This document shows positions 1 to 11,300 of a stretch of DNA of 64,000 nt, in pieces. The stretch covers positions 39,289,668-39,353,667 of the forward strand of contig NC_052392.1 in NCBI RefSeq assembly GCF_009389715.1, in the 5' to 3' direction. This DNA comes from Phoenix dactylifera. Lineage: Eukaryota; Streptophyta; Magnoliopsida; Arecales; Arecaceae. Each line of letters starts with the position of its first letter. Within the stretch, counting starts at the first letter, position 1. The notes beneath the pieces are model-generated. The model did not search any database, was not told the DNA's origin, and was given only the letters and a program-made list of their open reading frames with translations. The translations under genes and the position numbers were made by a program.

Positions 1-1735
1 CAGGACTTGTCGGAGATGCTTACGTGGCAGCCGATATAGATGGAGTTATATATGATGTGGACTTAGAAGTATATATAAAATTAATTATTTGATGTAGAAT
101 TTATCTCCAGAAATGTTAAGGTTTGGAGAAAAGAAAGAAACATCATGAATCGATAAAAATGATAGTCTCACTATTGGCGGAGGAGGATGGAATGGAGGAG
201 AAGGCGGTGGAAAGGAGGTCAACATATGTTCTAGCTCTTAGTCAGCCATGAGACTAAATTCACCAAATCCACCAAGAAACAAAGCTAAAAAAAAAAAAAT
301 GGATGGCGGTAGTAATACTAGTTGGAACTTGGAAGCCTTTCTTCAACACCCCTCCAAAGTCACTATACAAAGCAATCAGATTTCTCCTATTCATCTCATA
401 GTACAAAGACTGTCACCGCCGTAGTATTTCATCATGGATCATTACGACGAACTCATCTCACAAGATATTGCTATGACCAACTTATCCCTCGTTAGTTGCT
501 TGGATCCCTGCGACTGCACCGCAAATGTATGCAAGATAGTGTTATTTCTCACCTGGATTTTGGAATCCACAACACTGATCTGTGACTCCTTGAAAACTTG
601 GATTACTTTGGGAATAGGATGGGCGTCCATTAGGCAACCCACTCAAACGATCGCCTCATTGTGCACATCCTAGCTTTGGGCACTACACCTACCTCTTGTG
701 ATCCATCAATGTGGATTCCAACCATCACTCTCTCAGCCTCCATTTTCCTAGGTTTCTTCTAGAGCTCAGTAATGTAAGCTGTGGCATCATTAAGAAAAGA
801 GGGGCCTTGTCCGTCCTTGAGATGTTTGACACTATGGCTCTGAGAGCATAGAACCTTTAGTTGAGCTTCTCCCTCCTCTGACGCTCAACTTCGACATGAT
901 TAAGGGGCTTCTCTCTTCCATTTGCCAGTTGCTAGCCTCTCTTTCAGGGCCTCTAGTTGTCCATTGCCCCCGGCCGCTCTTTTATGCATGAAGCCTCCAC
1001 ATTTGAATACACTGACACCCAATTGGACAACCAATAACCCGGAGGCCCTCAAAGTCACTCTGTCCTAAAAATTAATTTACCATGGCTATGACTACGACTA
1101 TGGTTACTGCTACTTCAGAGGTGGGAGCTGGCTCATTCAAGGGTCCTCCCTCACCTTGTTGCTATAAGGAACGAACATCTTGGGTGAGGGATCCACTTTG
1201 CAACCACCAATCATCAAAACATCGTTATCCAACAACTAACGGTGAAAATTTGTAGGGTGAGTACAAGTCTGACTCCAATTCAGCCCATTAACAATACCAT
1301 TTGGAGACCAGCACCGACACCATCTGATAATGATGATTTCTGCCATTTGGTTGGACCTCCAAATGATAGAGACTCGCGCTTCCCTCTTTCTCTCACCTCC
1401 TCCTCCCCTCCATCCTTCTCCTCTACCACCGATGAGAGTGCCATTTTTGCCAGTTTATGGCATCTCCTTCCCTTCTCCCAAATCCTAAACCTTGCTCTCA
1501 TGGAGATAACTTCTACATTAGGCAACTAAGTTTACATAGATACCTAAGTTCATGTTAGACATAACTCCTTCCATGTCAGCTACCACGTAGGCATCTCCGG
1601 CGAGCCCTAATCTGAAATGGGAGGAGGTGGACCATCTTGCAGGAATGTACAAAAATGTAAGGCTGATGTTGCAGCAATTTGATATATAGAGAGATATTTG
1701 CAATTCTATACAAAATGCAGGGGGGGGGGGCATTT
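1..1735. mobile_element. Probable Pack-MULE-like element with long inverted arms
   Basis: Bases 1 to about 215 reappear, diverged, as the reverse complement of about 1390-1640. Shared landmarks run in order: a GGAGATGC-TACGTGG block, a GATGTAGAA-TTATCTCCA block, an AAGGTTT-GGAGAA block and a GGAGGAGAAGG block. The right arm appears to continue outward to about 1735. Between the arms lies a dead bHLH gene fragment. Long, diverged terminal inverted repeats around a captured host gene piece are typical of Mutator-like Pack-MULEs. No transposase is visible. The left outer end lies before the window, so target duplication and exact ends cannot be tested. A simple inverted duplication is the alternative. 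Confidence 0.5.
442..1015 (-). pseudogene. MYC2-type bHLH transcription factor fragment (dead)
   Basis: Read on the minus strand, about 1015 to 860 gives NVEAS, then RP-KRG and ANGREKPLNHVEVERQRREK, the linker and basic region of jasmonate-type MYC factors. About 860 to 730 gives RFYALRAIVSNISR, TDKAPL and LNDATAYITEL, the helix-loop-helix. From 642 to 442 an open stretch gives IPKVIQVFKESQISVVDSK and LHTFAVQSQGSKQLTRDKL, the C-terminal ACT-like region of the family. Several in-frame stops interrupt it, many at codons that would be CGA or CAG in a working gene, and one frameshift lies before LNDATAYITEL. The N-terminal half (JAZ-binding and activation regions) was not found. It lies between the inverted arms, which suggests capture of part of an intronless MYC gene. 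Confidence 0.85.
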
Positions 1736-4700
1736 TTTTTCAGCTTAGTGTTATCCAGCTTATTCATGTTTTCTTGAAATGTATATAATTTCTTGTCTCC
1801 CCCCTAGAGCTCAATGGTCCTTTGAATTATTGTTTGGTATTCGAATAACTCATGGTAGATCTAATAAATTATCTAGAAAAAAATGTATGATGTTTGTGCA
1901 ATGATAGATAGAAATGATGATATATGTTTTGGTTTTGCATTTGGTAAGAGTCTTAGTGATATGATATAAGTAGGCGTAACATAAGTTGGTGCCGAATCAG
2001 TCTAATTATCTAGAACTAATAGTTTTGCAAAATATATTCTTCAGCTTTAGACAACATAAAAGCTCCTCCATTTATATCATGCACAATAGGTATTTGGTAT
2101 ATGAAATGCATCTATAGATGATCAAAATCTTTGATGATAGATTTTACTTTGAAAAATTGGAGTAAGAGAACCACTAATAAAAAATTTATGATGTTAACAA
2201 CTCTGTGGAGCAATGTTGCACTATGTTGCTGCATGTGAGGGGTAATGTCTTTTTCTTTTTTTTGGATTGCTTGTTTTACAACGATTATCAATAATTTATA
2301 CTTTTCAAGTAATTAAATTTTTTTTTTAATTTAGATAAGTTTCTTATTCTTGAATATTTGTTGGTCTAAACTTGCGACTCTGAGTCTTTTGACTTCATTG
2401 TGGTTTAAACATATCCATATTATACTATTAAATAGGAGAAAATTATATAGTTTTAGATTCTAGCTACAAATTTCGTGACCAGAATGTGCTTGGTTCTCCT
2501 CTTCATGAATTGTAGTTTTGAACTTCAAGTCAACTTGAATGTCCACTTGATATGATAAGTTTTTCGGTTGACTTGATAGAAAACTTGGTTTGTGCCAAAC
2601 TTCGATCTTGGATCAATCTTGACTCAATTGACCTATCAAGTTACGTGAAACTTGGTTCAAGTTGGTTGACTCAATGGAGTCTTTAACGCTGACCACAGTC
2701 TATTTTAATATTATCTTTTCTAGATTTTTACTAAAAAAAGTTATTGGAGGTTGTTTCTTCATATTTTTATTATAAAATATAACAATATAAGTTGAAATAA
2801 TTTGGGGGCTTGTATTCCTTTCCTACATGAAACCCCTATCATTCTCAAATTTTTCACGCACCCGACAATCCTATTATTTCCAATTCTATTATGAGTTGAG
2901 AGGGTTTTGTTGGCCATCCCCTTCTAGCACTCGATCCCAACATACAATAGTATTTGATAGCATGTCAAAAAGTCATGGATATCTTAAGTTTTTATTTTAA
3001 TTATTAAATTAATATATTAATTGTATGTTAATAATAAATTATAGGTTTAAGGCTTTACATGTCCACATATATAAATATCATATATATTATCAAGTCTTGA
3101 TGTTTAAGACTTATTGGATACTATGCGGAGTCTTCGAAATTGACTCAACTTGGCTAACTTTTGAATGGAGTCAAGTTTTTAAATTTTTAATCTATGTCAT
3201 GAACATCCTCGTTATTTGTCTCTATCAGTCATCTATATCGTCTCTCTTAAACATCCTAAACTAGTTGGACTCAATTTTATCTAAAAAAACTAAACCCATC
3301 TCTTATCCATATCCGTTAGAATCTCATTAAAATTTTTAAAAATAAACAAAACCTTCAATACTCATTTTCTAGTCCATGTATGCTATCCCTCTTATTCCCT
3401 AATTCCTTGAACTCTTTTTTGTTATTTTAGTTTCTTTTAACGTGGTGCATTCATTTGAACAATTGCTTGCATTGTGAGAAGAAAAATCTAAGATAGCTTT
3501 AAGAAACTCTCTCAATATTGCTTTTCTATTAAAAAAGTCAGAAACTTTTCTTCGTTTATTTGACCATAACACCAATCTTCATTATTAGTCAACAATTTTC
3601 TTTTCTCAGCCGGTAATGACCATATCTAATTTAGAGGCGCCAAAGGATCAGATTGAACCGGGGTTGGATTGAAAACCCTCAATCCATACTTCACTCGTTA
3701 GTAATTGGTTTGAGAAGTAAAAATCCATAATCAAATCCATTTATTTTTTTATGGATCCATGCTCGGCCAACCAACTCATTTATATTAGTCATATATCTCA
3801 AACAATAAAGAGAAATGGGACCAATAAGAAAGGGTATAGGGTTAAATGTCTCGAATGAAGCAAGCTTGGGGTATGTTAAAGCGAAGAAGAAAAAATAAAC
3901 TTTTAAGCAAATTGTACACTCCACATTTCTCCATCTCCATAGGGGTCGAGAATCCATCATTGTCTCAGTTAAGTACTTAGATATTTTCAATAGTTATCCC
4001 CTCCATACTTGGCTACCCAGCATTTACTATGGGCATACAACTAGAGGTGCATCATTTTCAGTCCTTCCGTACTAGGAAAAGATCCTCTTAATGCTCTAAC
4101 GCATGCACCCGATATGGATAGAACTATCTCATATTGATTTTTTCTTTACTTACTATTGTTTGCATGAACCATTGTGATCGTTTAAGGTAAGCCTTTACTA
4201 ACCTATATTCCAGCACATAATTACCAATAAGGTCCTAGCACTAGGTTTTCTAGGAAAAATTATTGTTTCAACCCCACCTCCCAATTTAAAAAAATTTCAT
4301 TTGGATCCGTCAATTAGTTGAAATGGCCATTTCAACTTAGAGGAAAAAGATGGTTTTTTTCTCCATTTTGATGGTAATGGCGATAGGCAGATAGCGGCGG
4401 CGGCGGACGACGTAGCGGCGAGGCAAGTAGGTAGAGAGCTATCAAAAAGTATATAGGAACCGAACCACAAGAAGACAACTCACAGCAACAATTCAAACAA
4501 ATCAATGGAGCACCAACAATCGAATCTTTTAGGATAAAACATTCGCATATCCATGCTAAGAACTGATTCCATCGAACTAAACCGTTTCTCATAAAACTGC
4601 CAAAATCTAATCTTTTCTTAACAAAAAAAAGATCACAATCTTTTCTCTATCCATCGCCTTCAAATGGAACAGATAGCATCGCGGAAAGAACGGAGAGGGG

Positions 4701-7700
4701 CGGCGATGCGAACGGTAACCGTGGCCCTTCCGCTGCCACCCGGGCCCACCGCGAGTCTCGAGATCCCCATGGAGATTGGATGTCGAGGTGTTCTACCTCT
4801 TTGTGCTGGGCAGCGTGAAGCGGCTCGAGAGACCGAAAGCATGAGCAAGAGGACACCAAGCGTTCGATGAAATACCACTCTAGCGGTAATAAACCTCTTG
4901 TACCGTTCGCAGAGGGAGCCTAAATTCTTTTTCTTTTCTAAATTATTCTCTTCTCTTCCCTCACCACCTCCTTCCCTTCCGCACCCTGCCGCCACACTCA
5001 TCGCCTGCAGCATCCCCATCATGGAGTTGAATGAGGGCCGGGAAGTAGAGGGTTAAAGAGATGCTCATGGCGCCAAGAAGTGGGTGGGACCTCCGGGATT
5101 GAAGGAAAAGAGGGAAGACTACGACACTCTGTACGTATCATCTTATTCGAAGGATGGGTTTGGATTCTTCTTTCCCTATTGCTAATTCTTCAACTTTTCC
5201 CTCATTTTTTGTTGCGTTTTGGCAAGATTGCAATTTTTGGGCTATCTTGTTGGTGGTTTAGTGTAAATGTTGGGTCTTTAGTGCTTGCTGAGGTTTTAAT
5301 TCTTATATTTTGTTCTGATTCTAATTGGTTCAAGGAATATTTTGTGCATTGCCATTCTAAATCTATTCTCTTTTTTGACTATATGATCAATAGCGACCTG
5401 GATACGAGCTAGTTTCTCTTGGAATGTAGATATTTGTGTAAAAGTTTAATATTTTACTTCCTTTCAGGTTTTTGAATTTATGGTTTTGGAGAAACATGCA
5501 TTGGAGAGTGACTTTTAAGCATGCATGCATACATGCACCCATGCCTACTTTAGAAAAATTTTGATGATTCATGAATTAGTAACACTATTTTTGCTTTAAA
5601 AAAAAATCATGTCAATAGAATATAAAAAACAATATTTATACTAGACAAAAGCTTATTCATAAAATTAGTCCATCCTGAGGATCAACAAACCACCCAAACT
5701 TAAATACAGTGCAATTTCAATATTATCTACTAAAACACTATATGAGTTTGGTTGTGTTCACTTGAGCAAGGTTGAAAATAGGTTACTTTGCAGGCCTTGA
5801 TTGTAAAAATATGGGTAAAGTTTAGGTTTGTTCGAGTTGATACCCTTGCAAAAAATATCAGTTAGTCTTTGATTGGATTGGACAAACTGACATGCTATTG
5901 GAATTTGGATTGCAGTCAAATACCCAATTTATCAACCTAAAGTTGATCCAAAATTACATTGGGTTGACATTGAGCATAACCCAGGTTAGTTATATATCAA
6001 CTTAATTCAGCCTAAATTGCAAATTGGTTGGATTAGGATTGGGTAAACTTGGCCAAAGCTGCACTCTTGTGCAAGCATATTGGATTAACACGTTTTATAG
6101 GCTAGCATCCCTGGCTTCTCATGCAGTTCACCTCTCAACAACTCAGCCATCTAACCACCATTACTCGGCTAAATTTTTAATTTTAAAATTTAATATTATC
6201 ATATATCTTGAATTTTATTGAGGCTTATGAATGAGATTTCTTATTGTGAAGAGACCATACATTCATGAGCAGGCGAATCTCTTCAAACTTAGTAGTCCAT
6301 GGGGTTTACATGTCCAAGAGAAATGTAAGGATTGATTCCTTTGGAACCAAGTAGACCTTGATGCATTGGTTGATATATCATCGCCATTGTAAGAATATTG
6401 TATAGGAAAGAGCAATGCCTAATCTTAAAACCTCTGTAATTTAATTTCTTCAGAAAACTATCTATTCCCACCTCCTAGTGTCAGAAAAATAACAAGAACA
6501 TTCTTGTCTTTATCTTTTTACTTATGAGATGGGTATTTTTAAAAACATTATAGTCCTTTCTAATCTCAATAGTAAAAAAAGATCGATGCGATTAGGACCA
6601 GCCGCTATTTTTTTGAAAAAAGAAAATCATGCATGGCATGCGTCAACATCTTCCTAATATTAAAAATAGTAAGAGAATCTGGTGTTCAGATCTTATGAAT
6701 AGAAAATATTAAGGAAAATTTTCTAATGCATCATCAACTAATAGCTCCTTGGAAAAAATAGCTTATTCAATATTTGAAAAAAAAGGATAGGATTTTGGTG
6801 GTAAGCTTGATAAATTGATCCTATAGTGAGAGGATGGAAGTATTACTGTGGACAGAGAAGGAAACATGCAAGATTCCATAGCAATGAGACAGTCAGAGTT
6901 CTTTGACAATGGAAATCCCTCTATTTTGTAAGGAAAAATTCTTCTAGGTCCAAATTCTTCGCAACCAAGTTGGCATTTCCATGTGAGGGAAGAAATGGAG
7001 TGTTCTTTGGAGAGGATTTGCACTAAGAATAGAGTTGGCCACTTTTGTCTATTAGAACACCAACTCTTGCAATTAAATGCAATGGAAAGAGTACAATTGG
7101 GTCTAACATACCAACTCTAGATTGAATACTTTCCGCATATGAACCAATTCTAGAAATGATGGCAGTCACGTATGGAATCTGAGGTTAATATTCATTTTCA
7201 TTAATGAGTCACAGAGATAGTTGAGAGATTTGGGAGTTGATTGCAGGATTTAGAGAGTTGGAAGTTGATTAAAAGACAAGGATATTATGACTAGAAGAGT
7301 AATTAATGTGGGAGGCATGCTTTGAGACAAACTCTAGCTATTCTACAGAGCATTTTGGGAAAGGGATATTTTGCGAATATGAGCATTTCACACAGAAGAA
7401 ACATTGGCACATTTATATAGTTTTCAAGATATATATTATACACACACATTTACATATACATATGTTATATTAATTTAGGTTGAATTTGGAAATAGGGAGT
7501 GTGTCATTCAACTTTTATGAAGTTCTTATATCAACCATGTTTTTATTTTGTAAAGCACAGGGAGCATGGAAAGGATCGGCCATGGAGGCAATAAAGCACG
7601 CGAGTGGGGCAATAGCGGGCGTTGAACAAGGTGAGGTAGAGATTTTGCGGTTTAGGGGATCATTGGCTTGTGGGCCATTGACATTGTCAGAGGGGCCAAT

Positions 7701-8270
7701 TATAGCTAGCTACTAGAGGAGGCGATGTGCATGGAAGCTATAAGGAGATTGAGAGAGATTAAAAGGATGTCCAAAGGTTTAAGGAATTATTCTATTCTAG
7801 ATGGATAGCAGTGCATGGGCGAAGGAGGATAACCTAGGAAAAGGATATTATGGTTAGCACAAATAGAGACATAATTTATTGCTTCAGAAGCATAGAAAAC
7901 AACTCTTGCCATATCAACTTTTTTGTACACATGACCCGTTCCATATACACTATTAGGTGGCCTAAGAAGTAGAAGTAAAATGGTCAACAAAACAAGGGGT
8001 CGGGAATGAAATTTCTGCTTAAAAGGTTCTGAACATAAATGATAATTAAACTAGGGGGCATAAATAAATTTCTCTTAGAATTTTCAAGGGTTGTTTGGTT
8101 GCCATTTGCTTTCATTTAATTTAAAATAATGCAGAGATTTTATTTTATCTACTTCTTTAATAGCATTGATATCATGCTTCCTTGTATGGAAGAGTCAAGA
8201 TATTTCTTAGGTCATATCGCTTGAACTTTGTCGGGACGTGGTGGTTTATAGGGTTGCTGCCATCAGAGAT
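1736..8270. other. AT-rich intergenic stretch without recognised genes
   Basis: No protein of a known family was seen on either strand. The area 2520-3300 and 5690-6060 has decayed GGGTTGA/CAACTTGA-rich text of the kind found in old non-autonomous transposons, with no ends I could define. The patch 4380-5110 is locally GC-rich, with a GGC run near 4397-4409, and may be an old exon or promoter fragment; its short reading frames match nothing I know. Confidence 0.4.
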
Positions 8271-8381
8271 ATGGATGTTGGGCATGTGTTGGTCGATGAA
8301 CTGGTGAAGGAAAACCGTCAAACAGTTCTTGGCTCAAAAAGTTGGAAAGTGATACCGACGGAGACACCGAGGTTTAGATAA
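8271..8381 (+). other. Upstream in-frame short reading frame before SKIP35-like gene
   Basis: An ATG at 8271 opens 36 codons in the same frame as exon 1 and stops at TAA 8379-8381, only five codons before the chosen start at 8397. It begins MDVGHVLVDELVKEN. SKIP35 proteins are usually somewhat longer at the N-terminus than the 569 residues modelled here, so this could be the old N-terminus cut off by a stop, or a plain upstream ORF. Confidence 0.4.
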
Positions 8382-8396
8382 CACTATCGATCTTTT

Positions 8397-11300
8397 ATGC
8401 TAGAGAAAGGAGAGGAAAGAAATATAGTTTTCTTGAGGAAATCATTCTTGAGCAAAGACCATCGTTGTTCTATCAATTGCACCCGTTGGGGAAAAAGCCT
8501 TTTGTCAAGGAAATCGCCCATGGCAGAGGAATTTGACAATTCTTCGAATGATGAGGAATTTCAGAGAGGGAAGCGTAGGAAGCTGGGGGGGGTATACGGG
8601 AGGTTTCAAAGGGCATTGCAGTCTCATGATTGGGATCTTGCTGAGAGCTTGATTTTGTCAATTGATCTACAATACCGTAACATTGGGCTTTGTATGGCAG
8701 TAAGTACTATTTGGTTTCTATACACTCAACAAGATTTGGCTAAAGCTACTCAGTTGATAAAAAGGATCGTCTCAAATGGAGCGCATGATTTCACAAAGGT
8801 GACTTGTCAGACATCTTTTCTTGCATCGTGCGTTTTGGCTACCCTAAATTGCATGATGAACTTTTCAGATACCAAAACCGGCATGATTGAGAGGTAAAAT
8901 CTTACTATTTTGATTCCCTTGCATAAATAATCTTAAGCAATCACTGTATTCTATATTTAATTTTGTAAAATAACTCACTCTAATTCTTGGAAGAGATCAA
9001 GAATTGATAACTGTTTCATGATATCCTGTGATTGTGAAGTCTCATCACATTGATTTCCATGCACTTGTGCCATAAAATGTGTTATCAAGGGTCCTTTATT
9101 ATGTATTTAATTTTGTGGAGAACTCATTCAGGTTCCTCTGTAGAAATGGAAAATTGATTTTTTGTTACTGAATTTGAAGTGTTGTATTCAATTTGCTACA
9201 AAGGGATATTTATATAATGACAGCTATGGAGGTTAATATTCATGGATAATCAATTTGTCTTCCTTGTTAATTTTCGATAGGGTGAAAGAACACCTCCAAG
9301 CATATGAAGGTGCTGTGCCTATGAAGGCCAAGTGGAGTGTCAATCTTGAAAAATTCATTTCTTGGGCATTTTATCTGATCGAATTCCATAGGCGCAATCA
9401 AGGAAATAGGGACAAAGATATCCAATCAATCTTCGAAACCCAGCTACAATTGTCAGCATTTAAGACTTTTTTGAATATTGCTAGAGAAAACATTATGGGA
9501 CAGAACTTTGGTCTGGCCTTTGATGCAGCCTGCTTTTCACTCTCTCTCTTGTCCAACTCAGTTAACCATGGCTGGTCATCTGGAGTAGCAAGAGATGCAG
9601 TACTGGAGTTACTAGGTTTCTTGGTGGAGGGGAGTGTGGAAATTGTCAACCAATGCTTTATGAAAGCTGCTCGATTTGGGAGCACAGAACTTGTAAGCAT
9701 TTTATTGCAGGTAACGGTATCCTACTTTTGCACAAAAGCATTTTACCTATGGCAGCCCTTGTTATCCTTTACTTTTTGTTGGATGGTAACAATCGTGCAG
9801 ATAATTGCTGAAATTTCTTGTCAAATTTTGAATAATATTGAAACCACAGCTTGCTTCTAAGCAGTGGACATGACTATTTAGACCAGTGCTAATTTTCGTT
9901 GTTATCCATGCTATAAAGAATTATCCTAATTGATAGTACAACATGGGAAAAATTGGCAAGTGCTTATCTTAGATGGTCATATATCTTCGGTAGTGCCAAG
10001 CACTTCTGTTTATCATTTTATGTCATCTCTAATTTTAAGCTTTGGGGGGGGGGGGGGGTTACAGGGGTTCGAAAAAGTCACCACTTATTGTTTAAAAGAA
10101 AACAGGGTATTGATAAAATGGGGCAAACAAGTGCAATGCAATGATTTTAACTGGGTTGTGGAACCATTTAGTGATGAGAATGGAAGGAAACCATCCACAA
10201 CCCACCCAAGCATTGGTTGAGTCCCTACTTTCAATTTGAGATCCTTCCCCTGATAGTGAATGTCTAAATGGTTGGTGTTCAAACTTGAAACTACAAGACA
10301 AGGGAAAACGAAAATAACAAGGAGTCGAGTTTAGAGTGGGAAAACTCATGATCAAACCATCGAAAATGCAATAATCTACAACTATAAAAAAGCTATGTAG
10401 CATCACAAACATGAACTTCAAAGTATCAGAAGCAATTATCCAGTTGTCTCTCCAAGGAAGTCAATCCCAAGGTCCGCCGTACCGGTACCGGTCGGCGTAC
10501 CGGTGGCCGGCCGGACCGGTACGGTACCGGTCCGGTCCGGGTACCGGTCCGGTCCGGTACGTACCGGCTGGTACCGGTTCCGTACCGGCCGGTACGCGGT
10601 GGTTTCAAAAACCACAGCGCGCGGCGCTGTGGTTCTAAAAAAAAAAAAAAATCGTACCGGTGCGAACCGGCCGCACCGGTACGAGGTGCGTACCGGCCGG
10701 TACGGGCTCCGAACCGGCCGGTACGGGCCCGAACCGGCCGGTACGGGCCCGAACCGGCCGGTACGCACCCGTACCGGCCGGTTCGGATAAAAAACCGGAA
10801 ATACCGGTTTTTTATCCGTTCCGGTACCGGTCCACGGCCGGACCGGTACGTACCGGCCCGTACCGGCCGGTACGGACCGGTACGGCATTCCATGGTCAAT
10901 CCTATTGAAAAAGCATTTGGTTCCACAGTTAACTAGGCAAAGCTTTTCCCTACTATCTGATTCTAGGTTTATGTTTGTGGTCAGGCCTTGGGAGGCAAAA
11001 CATGTTTGTGAGGATGGTATGTTTTTGGCTTGGGCTAACTCATATTTTTGCTAATGCATGTTTGATATTCTATTTTGGAGGTAGGATAAGGTCGTTAGGA
11101 TGATAGCAGATTATTTTAGAGTTCTGAACACAAAACATCAAATGATGTGTAAGGTGGTACTTGATGAGATGAGAGGACAATGATTATTAAGATCATGTTG
11201 CCTTGGGATTTACTGCATGGTTATGAAAACTAATTTTTTAATGTAAGATCATGATATTTGTCTTGAGGAAGAGAAAGCTTAAATGGGCTAATGCAACTGA

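Larger units (their letters stand above)
10468..10894. mobile_element. GTACCGG palindromic element with hAT-like ends
   Basis: The 427-bp GC-rich block is flanked by a perfect 8-bp direct repeat, GTCAATCC, at 10460-10467 and 10895-10902. Its ends form an imperfect terminal inverted repeat: the left reads CAAGGTCCGCCGTACCGGT and the right, reverse-complemented, CATGGAATGCCGTACCGGT (15 of 19 equal). The body repeats the terminal motif GTACCGG/CCGGTAC dozens of times in both orientations, with a roughly 20-bp tandem unit near 10705-10770. There are two perfect internal hairpins. It has no coding capacity beyond low-complexity frames. An 8-bp target duplication and CA(A/T)GG ends fit the hAT superfamily; a minisatellite of other origin is the alternative. 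Confidence 0.7.

Noticed and set aside
4660-5022. GC-rich 120-codon minus-strand frame
   Set aside because: No recognised motif, overlapping frames on the other strand, and no splice or start context.
10426-10926. Long frames with TGRY/PVRTG repeats on both strands
   Set aside because: They are translations of the GTACCGG palindromes, open in several frames at once, so not a protein.
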